Positions 6,095 to 13,015 are shown, numbered from the stretch's first letter. The stretch is 14,533 nt of DNA from Chloroflexota bacterium (GCA_009908585.1 JAAAOZ010000510.1:1-14533), one strand, 5' to 3'. A program made the numbers and translations. Notes: generated by a model not told the origin, from the sequence alone.

Positions 6095-7267
6095 ATGGCC
6101 ACACCCGATAAAACCGTTCCCCATAACATCGAAGCCGAGGAAGCGGTCTTAGGCGCGCTGTTGATTGATCCGGAAGGCATCTTCCGGGTGTTATCTTTTT
6201 TGCGCAGTGAGGATTTCTACCTCCAAAAGCATCGCTGGATTTTCGAGACAATCCTCAAAATCCACGAGCGCCGAGACCCCATCGATTTCCTGACCATCAA
6301 CACTGAGCTGGAAAATCGAGCCCAGTTAAAAGCGGTCGGCGGCGCAGCCTACATCTCCAAATTGATGAACGCTGTACCCTCTGCCATCAATATCGAATCC
6401 TATGGCCGGATGGTAGAAGAGACCGCCGTGCGGCGCCGCCTGTTGGATTCCGTCAGCGACATCGCCCGCTACGCCTACAACGAGACGATGCCCATCGATC
6501 AAGTCGTCGACCGCTCCGAGCAAGCGCTCTTCGGCGTCTCCCAACGTCGCACCCGCCGCGAGTTGCAGCCGGTGCAGGAGGTGGTGCAACGCTACTACGA
6601 CCGGATCGAATATCTCTACGAGCATCGCGGCGAACCGTTGGGCGTTCCCAGCGGCTTTCGGGATATCGACCAGATGCTGGGCGGCTTCCAACGCTCCGAC
6701 CTGCTGATTTTGGCCGCGAGACCGGGCGTGGGCAAGACCTCGCTGATGATCACCTTCGCGCTGAAGGCCGCGCAGAAGCGCCGCACCGTCGCGCTCTTCA
6801 GCCTGGAGATGTCGGCGGAGCAGTTGGTGCAGCGGATGATCTCCCAGATCAGCCACATCGACGCGCAACGCTTGCGCTTGGGTCGCCTGCGCGACGACGA
6901 ATGGCCGCAGTTCACCGACGCGATTGGCCATCTTGCCGAGCTGCCGATCTACATCGACGACACGCCCTCCATCTCCGTGCCAACTGCGCACCAAATGCCG
7001 GCGGTTGGCCTCGGAGCGCAGCTTGGATATGGCCTTCGTCGATTACCTCCAACTTATGACGACCGAGGCGCGCTCGGACAACCGCGTCCAGGAGGTCTCC
7101 TACATCTCCCGGTCGCTCAAGGGCCTGGCGCGCGAGTTGGATCTGCCGCTGATGACGGCCTCGCAGCTTTCCCGCGCCGTCGAGCAGCGCGCAGAAAAAA
7201 TCCCCGTGCTCTCGGATCTACGCGAAAGTGGGTGCCTGACGGGCGACACACTGGTGCAACTATCTAA
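6095..7267 (+). CDS. dnaB: Replicative DNA helicase DnaB, N-terminal frame (frameshifted)
   Basis: The gene begins at ATG 6095 with AAGGAG about eleven bases upstream. The N-terminal helical domain starts with VPHNIEAEEAVLGALLIDPE. The RecA-like motor domain starts near VPSGFRDIDQMLGGFQRSDL, has the Walker A ARPGVGKTSL with K214, and continues through LFSLEMSAEQLVQRM to YIDDTPSISVP at about residue 296. After base 6983 this frame stops resembling DnaB and ends in unrelated residues at a TGA at 7265-7267. The true continuation is one frame over, starting with LRTKCRRLASERSLDMAFVD at 6984. Loss of two bases is the simplest explanation, since it leaves room for the usual two residues between SV and LR. 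DnaB is the ring helicase that unwinds DNA at the replication fork, so an unrepaired break should be harmful unless another copy exists. Confidence 0.88.
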   Translation: MATPDKTVPHNIEAEEAVLGALLIDPEGIFRVLSFLRSEDFYLQKHRWIFETILKIHERRDPIDFLTINTELENRAQLKAVGGAAYISKLMNAVPSAINIESYGRMVEETAVRRRLLDSVSDIARYAYNETMPIDQVVDRSEQALFGVSQRRTRRELQPVQEVVQRYYDRIEYLYEHRGEPLGVPSGFRDIDQMLGGFQRSDLLILAARPGVGKTSLMITFALKAAQKRRTVALFSLEMSAEQLVQRMISQISHIDAQRLRLGRLRDDEWPQFTDAIGHLAELPIYIDDTPSISVPTAHQMPAVGLGAQLGYGLRRLPPTYDDRGALGQPRPGGLLHLPVAQGPGARVGSAADDGLAAFPRRRAARRKNPRALGSTRKWVPDGRHTGATI

Positions 7268-8756
7268 TGGACAGCGTACCACCATCGGCCAACTTGCGAA
7301 ACAAGGTAAACCGGTGAGCGTCATGGCACTAAACGAAGCAACTTGGAAAGTTGCCCCCATCGAAGCGCGCAAGGCCTGGCGGGTGGGAGTGAAGCCTGTG
7401 TTCCTGCTTCGCACACAATTAGGGCGAGAGATCAAGGCCACGGCCAATCACAAGTTTCGTACGTTTGAGGGATGGAAGCGCCTGGATCAACTGGAAATTG
7501 GAGAGCACATCGCTCTTCCGCGCGCTTGGAAAAACCTTTCCAAGCCAAAGGCGTCCATCAGCAAAACGCAAGCGGCATTGCTTGGACATCTCATCGGCGA
7601 TGGATGTACTCTGCCCCGGCATGCGGTACAGTACACGACGAACAATCGAGAGATGGCCGATATAGTTGCTGAGTTAGCAAATGAGGTTTTCGAAGATGCT
7701 GTGACCCCTCGCGTCGAGCCGCAGCGCAACTGGTGGCAGGTTTTCTTGAGTGCGACGGCGCATCTAACGCACGAGACGCGAAATCCAGTGGCTGAGTGGA
7801 TGGACGGGCTAGGTGTGTGGGGCTATCGCTCTTATGAAAAGCTGGTCCCTGCCGCAATGTTTGAACAACCTCATGAGGTAATCGAAACGTTTCTGCGTCA
7901 CCTATGGGCAACCGATGGAACTTTGGGCGTGGTTGGGCAAAAGAAGCCCCGGGCAGTTGCTTATTACGCTACGAGTAGTCATAGGTTGGCGCTGGATGTT
8001 CAGAGCTTACTCTTACGGTTGGGCATAGTGGCGCGCGTGAGTTGCGTTCCTCAAGGGGACAAAGGCCATGATATGTGGCATGTGACCATTTCTGGGAAAC
8101 CAGACATGATCAAATTTGTTGAGCGGGTGGGCGTGGTCGGGCCAAAAAGGGATAAGCTACAAGCAATAGAAGAGTTCTTTCGTCATCGGGAGCACAATAC
8201 CAACCGGGACATAATCCCCAAACTGGCCTGGCATTCTCTGGTAGAGCCAGCCCGACAAGCCCTAGGGATGAGTACGCGCGAAATGCAGGCTGCGATTGAA
8301 ACACGTTATTGTGGCACGAGCTTATATAAGAGCAATCTGAGCCGTGAACGTGCCTTGCGGGTAGGCCAAGTCGTTCAGAGTGAATCCTTGTTATCCCTTG
8401 CCGAGAGTGATGTCTATTGGGACAAAGTGGCGAGTGTGGAGCCAGCCGGCGTCGAGGAAGTGTATGACTTGGAGGTGCCAGAATATCACAATTTCGTGGC
8501 CAACGACATCGTGGTACACAATTCTCTGGAACAGGACGCGGACATCGTCATGTTTATCTATCGGGATGAGATGTACCATCCAGAGACGGAGAAGCCGCGC
8601 ATCGCGGACATCATCATCGCCAAGCACCGGAACGGCCCTACCGGCACCGTCCAACTCTTCTTCAACAGTCGCCTCACGCAGTTCGCCGACGCGGCGACGC
8701 ACGTCTCGCCGGAGCAGTATAGCGGCGGAGGCGACCCGCCGCCCCTAGGCACGTAA
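6984..8756 (+). CDS. dnaB: DnaB C-terminal frame, interrupted by an intein
   Basis: This frame continues the helicase after the break at 6980-6983 and has no convincing start of its own. The first extein part carries Walker B and following motifs: MAFVDYLQLM, then SYISRSLKGLARELDLPLM and ASQLSRAVEQRAEKIPVLSD, ending RESG at 7232. An intein occupies 7233-8522. The second extein part resumes with SLEQDADIVMFIYRDEMYHP and contains IIIAKHRNGPTGTVQLFF, the usual C-terminal helicase motif, before a short Gly/Pro-rich tail. Summed across the break and without the intein the helicase is about 456 residues, a normal DnaB length. The stop codon is two bases before the DnaD-like gene start, so the genes are in one operon. 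Confidence 0.88.
   Translation: MRTKCRRLASERSLDMAFVDYLQLMTTEARSDNRVQEVSYISRSLKGLARELDLPLMTASQLSRAVEQRAEKIPVLSDLRESGCLTGDTLVQLSNGQRTTIGQLAKQGKPVSVMALNEATWKVAPIEARKAWRVGVKPVFLLRTQLGREIKATANHKFRTFEGWKRLDQLEIGEHIALPRAWKNLSKPKASISKTQAALLGHLIGDGCTLPRHAVQYTTNNREMADIVAELANEVFEDAVTPRVEPQRNWWQVFLSATAHLTHETRNPVAEWMDGLGVWGYRSYEKLVPAAMFEQPHEVIETFLRHLWATDGTLGVVGQKKPRAVAYYATSSHRLALDVQSLLLRLGIVARVSCVPQGDKGHDMWHVTISGKPDMIKFVERVGVVGPKRDKLQAIEEFFRHREHNTNRDIIPKLAWHSLVEPARQALGMSTREMQAAIETRYCGTSLYKSNLSRERALRVGQVVQSESLLSLAESDVYWDKVASVEPAGVEEVYDLEVPEYHNFVANDIVVHNSLEQDADIVMFIYRDEMYHPETEKPRIADIIIAKHRNGPTGTVQLFFNSRLTQFADAATHVSPEQYSGGGDPPPLGT
7233..8522 (+). other. DnaB intein with LAGLIDADG homing endonuclease
   Basis: The intein has 430 residues and is in frame with the C-terminal dnaB part. 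It begins with the splicing nucleophile Cys1 in CLTGDTLVQLSNG and has block B as IKATANHKFRTFEGWKRLD. It ends with EEVYDLEVPEYHNFVANDIV and the terminal His-Asn, followed by extein Ser+1. All residues needed for splicing are therefore present. Two dodecapeptide motifs of a LAGLIDADG endonuclease lie between: LLGHLIGDG and LRHLWATDG. The insertion point and end blocks closely match the Synechocystis DnaB intein from memory. Base composition differs from the host gene: hand counts of 60-base lines give 31 and 28 G+C inside (7261-7320, 7861-7920) against 41 in the extein line 7081-7140. This fits horizontal arrival. Confidence 0.93.
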
Positions 8757-8758
8757 GT

Positions 8759-9478
8759 ATGAGCGACGAGTATCCTTCCCAGCAAGAGCGCATCAGCATG
8801 CGCCATTTCTCCGGGTTCCCGGCGGGGAAACACGCCACCGTGGCGCTGCCGGAGCAGATCTTCACCGAGTTAATTCCCCACATCGATAATCTGGCGGAGT
8901 TGCAGGTGACGTTGATCGCGCTGTGGCGGCTGGCGCAGATGCGCTCCGACAGCGCGCCGTGGATCACGGAAACAGAGTTGTGCGCGGAGCCGGCGATGCA
9001 AGCGGCCTTTGGCGAGGCGGTCGAGGCGGAGGCGGCCTACGCGCTCGCCCGCGCGGTGGCGCGGGGCACGCTCCTGCTGGGCGCGTGGGAGCGGGCGGAT
9101 GGGACGCGCGAGCGGCGCTACTTCGCCAACAGCCCGCGCGGGCGCGCCGCCGTCGAGGCGATGGCGCAGGGCCGTCCCCCCATGCGCGCCGAGCGCGTCT
9201 CGCATCCCAACATCTTCACGCTCTACGAGCAGAACATCGGCCCGTTGAGCGCGCTCCTGAGCGAGGAACTGATGGAGGCCGAGAGGAAATATCCCGCCGC
9301 GTGGATCGAGGAGGCCTTTCGCGAAGCCATCAGCCGGAATAAGCGCAATTGGAAGTACATCCACGCGATTTTAGAACGTTGGTGGACTGAGGGGAAAGAT
9401 GAAGAAGATAGACGAAATCGCGAGAGAGATCGTCGCCGGTATATCGAGGGAAAGTACCGGGACATCATCCAGCACTGA
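8759..9478 (+). CDS. DnaD-like primosome protein
   Basis: The product is 239 residues from the ATG at 8759. The ribosome binding site is weak, and a second ATG at 8798 (MRHFSGFPAGK) is also possible. An N-terminal winged-helix-like region (residues about 15-130) begins FSGFPAGKHATVALPEQIF. The C-terminal DnaD/DnaB_2 domain spans about 151-209, with NIFTLYEQNIGPLSALLSEE and NKRNWKYIHAILERWW. In Firmicutes, DnaD helps remodel origin DNA and recruit the helicase with its loader; a similar job is inferred here. The last 30 residues are highly charged and basic. It lies between dnaB (two bases upstream) and the loader gene, whose start overlaps its end by 80 bases. This order of helicase, DnaD and loader supports a primosome operon. 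Confidence 0.82.
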   Translation: MSDEYPSQQERISMRHFSGFPAGKHATVALPEQIFTELIPHIDNLAELQVTLIALWRLAQMRSDSAPWITETELCAEPAMQAAFGEAVEAEAAYALARAVARGTLLLGAWERADGTRERRYFANSPRGRAAVEAMAQGRPPMRAERVSHPNIFTLYEQNIGPLSALLSEELMEAERKYPAAWIEEAFREAISRNKRNWKYIHAILERWWTEGKDEEDRRNRERDRRRYIEGKYRDIIQH

Positions 9479-10838
9479 TCTCGACCGCGATATAGAGCAA
9501 ACAGAAGCGCAAGCGGTCGACACCCACCTAGGCAATCCCAACTGCCCCATCTGCCACGGCGTGGGCTACGTGCGCTTGGATGTGCCGGTCGATCACCCCG
9601 ACTTCGGCAAGCTCTTCCCCTGCACCTGCCGCCAGGAGGAGCTTCAATCCCGCCGCCACGAGACGATGCGCTCGATGAGCAGCCTCAAAATTCTGGAGCG
9701 CTACACCTTCGAAAACTTCCACCCCGATGGCCACGGGTTGTCCGCCGAGCGCCAGCGCAACCTGCGGCTGGCCTACAATCGCGCCGTCGCCTACGCCCAA
9801 CGGCCAGAGGGCTGGCTGCTGATGCGCGGCGGCTACGGCTGCGGCAAGACCCACTTGGCGGCGGCCATCGCCAACGACGCCATCGCGCGGGGCACGCCCG
9901 TGCTCTTCGTCACTGTGCCCGATCTGTTAGATCATCTGCGCGGAGCCTACGCGCCCACCGCCACCCAGCGCTATGACGAGCGCTTCGAGGAGGTGCGGAC
10001 CATCCCGCTGCTCATCATGGACGATCTGGGCACGGAGCATGGCACGCCTTGGGCGCTGGAGAAGCTCTATCAATTGCTGAACTATCGCTATATGGCTCGC
10101 CTCCCCACCGTCATCACCACCAACAACTCGCTGGACGAGCTAGATCCGCGCCTGTGCTCGCGGCTGAGCGACACCGACCTGGTGGATATGATCACCATCT
10201 TGGCGCCCGATTATCGCCAGACCGGCACCGATTACGCCAAGATGGAGATGAACACGCTGCCGCTGTACAGCGATATGCGCTTCGATAATTTCATCCTGCG
10301 GCAGGGCGAGCTTTCACGCGAGGAGTTGGACAACCTGCGGCGCGCGGTCGAGTTAGCCAAGGGCTACGCCACCGAACCGGCGGGCTGGCTGGTCTTCACG
10401 GGGGAGTATGGCTGCGGCAAGACCCACCTGGCGGCGGCCATCGCCAATCAGCGCGTGAAAGAGGGGCATCCCGCGCTTTTCGTCACCGTGCCCGATTTTC
10501 TGGACTATCTCCGCGCCTCGTTCTACCCCCAGAGCGCCGTGCCCTACGACAAGCGCTTCGAGGAGGTGCGCAACGCTCCCTTCCTGGTGCTGGACGATTT
10601 GGGCACGGAGTACGCGACGCCTTGGGCGCAGGAGAAGCTCTACCAGCTCTTCAACTATCGCTACGTGGCGCGGCTGCCCACCGTGATCACCAGTTCGCGC
10701 ACGTTGGAGAAGATCGATCCGCGCATCGGCACGCGCCTGGCGGATGTGAGTCGCTGCACGGTCTTCTCGATTCTGGCGCCGTCCTATCGCGGCGGCCCCC
10801 CGCGACGCTCAGGTAAGGGGCGACGACGGCGGCAGTAG
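9399..10838 (+). CDS. Tandem double AAA+ helicase loader (DnaC/DnaI/IstB-like)
   Basis: The product is 479 residues, about twice a usual loader. GAGGGG precedes the ATG at 9399, which lies inside the end of the DnaD-like gene. A Cys4 motif (C49, C52, C75, C77: CPIC and CTC) is followed by a linker helix. Then come two DnaC/IstB-type AAA+ domains in gapless register, offset by exactly 191 residues. Domain 1 has Walker A GGYGCGKTH (K150), Walker B LLIMDDLG (D208, D209), sensor 1 ITTNN (240-243) and a candidate Arg finger R255. Domain 2 has GEYGCGKTH (K341), FLVLDDLG (D399, D400), ITSSR in place of the sensor Asn, and R446. Known loaders are single-domain proteins that assemble on the DnaB hexamer and open the ring. 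A fused pair would be expected to act as a dimer unit; this is inference. The C-terminal end is Arg-rich. Confidence 0.85.
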   Translation: MKKIDEIAREIVAGISRESTGTSSSTDLDRDIEQTEAQAVDTHLGNPNCPICHGVGYVRLDVPVDHPDFGKLFPCTCRQEELQSRRHETMRSMSSLKILERYTFENFHPDGHGLSAERQRNLRLAYNRAVAYAQRPEGWLLMRGGYGCGKTHLAAAIANDAIARGTPVLFVTVPDLLDHLRGAYAPTATQRYDERFEEVRTIPLLIMDDLGTEHGTPWALEKLYQLLNYRYMARLPTVITTNNSLDELDPRLCSRLSDTDLVDMITILAPDYRQTGTDYAKMEMNTLPLYSDMRFDNFILRQGELSREELDNLRRAVELAKGYATEPAGWLVFTGEYGCGKTHLAAAIANQRVKEGHPALFVTVPDFLDYLRASFYPQSAVPYDKRFEEVRNAPFLVLDDLGTEYATPWAQEKLYQLFNYRYVARLPTVITSSRTLEKIDPRIGTRLADVSRCTVFSILAPSYRGGPPRRSGKGRRRRQ

Positions 10839-10893
10839 GGAAGGGAAGATGGAAGTTGGTTACTGTCACAGAGTATTCGCCACTGCGCCGCGC

Positions 10894-11017
10894 CGATGGT
10901 TGAAACCATCGTCTGATATCCAAAGTGCGTTAAAACGCACTGGGGTTGCTTTTTCGAGGGGTTTTTCAACCCGTTTTTAACGGGTTTCGTGTATCAGCCT
11001 GGAATTCATTCGCAGGC
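10894..11017. repeat. Cluster of four short hairpins, REP-like
   Basis: Four stem-loops lie in a row: CGATGGTT-GA-AACCATCG (10894-10911); AGTGCGTT-AA-AACGCACT (10924-10941); AACCCGTT-TTT-AACGGGTT (10968-10986); and GCCTG/CAGGC around GAATTCATTCG (10997-11017). The first three have perfect 8-base stems. The second shares its core with the inverted repeat at 672-761. The cluster sits after the loader stop codon and may also end or stabilise that transcript. It resembles composite dispersed repeats of Chloroflexota, from memory only. Confidence 0.65.
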
Positions 11018-11059
11018 GAGCCAAGCGGCGAAAATTTAAGACACTAGCGAAGTTGGAGG

Positions 11060-11088
11060 TTGGGAAATTAGAACATTTGTGCTACAAT
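11060..11088 (+). promoter_or_regulatory. recA promoter with LexA-box-like dyad
   Basis: TTGGGA at 11060-11065 and TACAAT at 11083-11088 are separated by an ideal 17 bases. The spacer contains GAAC-ATTT-GTGC (11071-11082), one base away from the GAAC-N4-GTTC dyad bound by Gram-positive-type LexA. An operator inside the -35/-10 spacer is a usual SOS arrangement. The predicted transcription start, near 11095, gives a leader of about 50 bases before the recA ATG at 11146. Confidence 0.5.
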
Positions 11089-11145
11089 TAGATCAAGGTG
11101 ATCATTCTAAAACACACGCGCGCGGGAGCGCAGGAGGAAAAAGCT

Positions 11146-12207
11146 ATGGTTTCAAAGGAACGCGAGAAGGTATTGGATCAGACGGTGGCGCGCATTCATC
11201 GCCGCTTTGGCGAAGGGTCGCTGATGCGATTGGGGGACGCGACGCACTTGGATGTGGAGGTCATCCCCACGGGATCGCTGGCGTTAGATATCGCGCTGGG
11301 CGTGGGCGGCGTGCCTCACGGGCGGATCACGGAGATCTACGGGCCGGAAGGCTGCGGCAAGACGACGATCTGTCAGCACATCGTGGCCGAGGCGCAGAAG
11401 ATGGGCGGGGTGGCGGCCTTCATCGATATGGAGCACGCCTTAGATCCGCGCTACGCGGCGAGCTGTGGCGTCAACGTGGACGATCTCTACATCGCGCAGC
11501 CGGACACCGGCGAGCAGGCGCTGGAGATCGCGGAGGCGCTGGTGCGCAGCGGCGCCGTCGACGTCATCGTCATCGACTCGGTAGCCGCGCTCGTCCCGCG
11601 CGCGGAGATCGAGGGCGAGATGGGCGATTCGCACCCCGGTTTGCAGGCCCGGCTGATGAGCCAGGCGCTGCGCAAGCTCTCTGGTGTGATCAAGCAGAGC
11701 AACACGGTGATGATCTTCACCAACCAGTTGCGGATGAAGATCGGCGTGCTCTTCGGCTCGCCGGAGACGACGAGCGGCGGGCGGGCGCTCAAATTCTACG
11801 CCTCCGTGCGCCTAGACGTGCGCCGCATCAAATCGATCAAGGTGCAGGGTGAGTTCATCGGGCACAGCACGCGCGTCCGCGTGACGAAGAACAAGGTCGC
11901 GCCGCCGTTCCGCGTGGCCGAGTTCGACATTATGTTCGGCGAGGGCATCAGCCACGCCGCCGACGTGCTAGAGGTCGGCGTGGAGATGGGCATCATCGAC
12001 AAGCGCGGATCCTACTACTACTATCCCGACGAGGAGCGCATCGCGCAGGGACGCGAGAACGCCAAAGAGGAATTGGATAACAATCCAGAGTTAATGCAGG
12101 CTATCGAGGACGAGATCCGCAAGAAGTTGAAGGAAGAGAACGGCGAGGAAGAAGAGGTGGAAGAGGAAAAAGGCGAAGAGGAAGAGAGCGCCGAAGAAGA
12201 GGAGTAA
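11146..12207 (+). CDS. recA: Recombinase RecA
   Basis: The product is 353 residues. The ATG at 11146 is chosen because AGGAGG lies eight bases upstream and because the E. coli numbering then fits. RecA forms filaments on single-stranded DNA, drives strand exchange and stimulates LexA cleavage. Walker A is GPEGCGKT (66-73), the catalytic E96 sits in IDMEHALDP, Walker B is VIVIDSVAALVPRAE, and the allosteric Q194 sits in FTNQLRMKIG. The L2 and C-terminal core, including ETTSGGRALKFYASVRLDVR, is intact. Small oddities are Met in place of Ala before E96 and a long acidic tail: from about residue 328 nearly every residue is Glu, ending SAEEEE. Acidic tails of RecA are known to dampen DNA binding, so this one may be a strong brake. 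It has its own promoter and terminator. Confidence 0.97.
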   Translation: MVSKEREKVLDQTVARIHRRFGEGSLMRLGDATHLDVEVIPTGSLALDIALGVGGVPHGRITEIYGPEGCGKTTICQHIVAEAQKMGGVAAFIDMEHALDPRYAASCGVNVDDLYIAQPDTGEQALEIAEALVRSGAVDVIVIDSVAALVPRAEIEGEMGDSHPGLQARLMSQALRKLSGVIKQSNTVMIFTNQLRMKIGVLFGSPETTSGGRALKFYASVRLDVRRIKSIKVQGEFIGHSTRVRVTKNKVAPPFRVAEFDIMFGEGISHAADVLEVGVEMGIIDKRGSYYYYPDEERIAQGRENAKEELDNNPELMQAIEDEIRKKLKEENGEEEEVEEEKGEEEESAEEEE

Positions 12208-12229
12208 AGCGTATAAATCAACGCCGGCA

Positions 12230-12261
12230 AAAGGGCCGGGCCTAAATCGGCCCGGCCCTTT
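12230..12261 (+). terminator. Rho-independent-type terminator after recA
   Basis: AAAGGGCCGGGCC (12230-12242) pairs perfectly with GGCCCGGCCCTTT (12249-12261) around a 6-base loop. The 13-base-pair GC-rich stem begins 23 bases after the recA stop. The T-run is short (TTT, then GTGCTATT), so it is a strong hairpin with a weak U-tract. Confidence 0.8.
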
Positions 12262-12411
12262 GTGCTATTGGGAATCGCCGGTTCAGGCCGGTGACGACCT
12301 CAAATCCTTCCCCAATTCCAACGAATTCCCGACAAAGCTCGAAATTGACCGTAAGGATTTACTAACTTTTACGTCTTAAATAGTAGGAGAGTGGTTAGAG
12401 ATGGGGTTGTT

Positions 12412-12951
12412 ATGACAGATGAAAAGCAATTATTGCAGCGAGCGAAGAAATTCGAGGATGCTGCAATTGCGGAGCTTTACGACAAATATGCACCGATGAT
12501 CTATCGGTATCTCTATCGACGGGTGTCCGATGAGCACGTAGCGGAGGATCTGACCGGTGACGTCTTTCTTCGCGCGCTGGAGGCCATCCAGAATGAGAAT
12601 TTTTGGCACACGTCGTTTAGAGCGTGGATTTATCGCATCGCCCATAACTTGGTGGTGGATCATTATCGCGACAAATCTTCAGAAGATCTGCTACCTTTGG
12701 ATGAGCGCTTGATCGCAAGCGTGGAGATGCCGGAATCTGCGAAAGCAGACCCACTCTCCTTCCGGCGTCTCCGCCTTGCGATGAGGCAGCTCACCCCTTC
12801 GCAGGAGCAGGTCATTGTGTTGCGCTTCGGGGAGCAATTGACCGCCCGTGAAGTGGCCGAGATTATGGGAAAGAGCACCGGCGCCGTCGAGTTGCTTCAA
12901 CATCGCGCGCTGAAAAAGATGCGGAGATTTTTAGAAACAGATCAAGCATGA
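12412..12951 (+). CDS. ECF-type RNA polymerase sigma factor
   Basis: The product is 179 residues from the ATG at 12412. A GTG at 12391 is in frame but sits only one base after GGAG, which is too close. Region 2 includes AELYDKYAPMIYRYLYRRVS, the DLTGDVFLRALEAI stretch (47-59) and the promoter-melting part FRAWIYRIAHNLVVDHYRDK (69-88). Region 4 includes LRLAMRQLTPSQEQVIVLRF (120-139) and a helix-turn-helix, LTAREVAEIMGKSTGAVELL (143-162). No sigma region 1 or 3 is seen, as expected for an ECF factor. The next gene, 64 bases downstream, encodes a one-span membrane protein with a cytoplasmic N-terminus, the usual layout for an ECF factor and its regulator. A TadE-like gene follows. Its regulon and signal are unknown; control of surface or pilus genes is inference. 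Confidence 0.88.
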   Translation: MTDEKQLLQRAKKFEDAAIAELYDKYAPMIYRYLYRRVSDEHVAEDLTGDVFLRALEAIQNENFWHTSFRAWIYRIAHNLVVDHYRDKSSEDLLPLDERLIASVEMPESAKADPLSFRRLRLAMRQLTPSQEQVIVLRFGEQLTAREVAEIMGKSTGAVELLQHRALKKMRRFLETDQA

Positions 12952-13015
12952 TGTTATTGTAGATAAATAGAACTTGGGTAGCCATGGGTAGCTATGTAGA
13001 CAAGGAAGAAGGACA

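Larger units (their letters stand above)
10839..11145. other. Intergenic region with hairpin cluster and recA promoter
   Basis: This stretch of about 307 bases between the loader and recA carries no credible gene. A frame extension of recA to 11098 starts only a few bases after the predicted transcription start and is not supported. The left two thirds hold four short hairpins, and the right third holds the recA promoter, the LexA-like dyad and the ribosome binding site; these are listed separately. Confidence 0.6.

Noticed and set aside
6326..6994. Minus-strand frame of 222 codons opposite dnaB
   Set aside because: It lies entirely antisense to the conserved DnaB motor domain and has His/Asp-rich composition typical of antisense reading of GC-rich genes.
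6977..7267. Programmed ribosomal frameshift in dnaB
   Set aside because: There is no slippery heptamer, no nearby stop codon in the first frame and no stimulatory Shine-Dalgarno-like site at the junction. Two missing bases explain the alignment better.
11098..11145. Upstream GTG extension of RecA by 16 codons
   Set aside because: It begins within a few bases of the predicted transcription start and has no ribosome binding site, whereas the ATG at 11146 has AGGAGG and gives E. coli-like numbering.
12345..12375. Sigma gene promoter (TTGACC, or ECF-like GGATTT with CGTC)
   Set aside because: TTGACC has no -10 at the right distance, and the GGATTT to CGTC spacing is only about 11-12 bases, shorter than the usual ECF promoter spacing.
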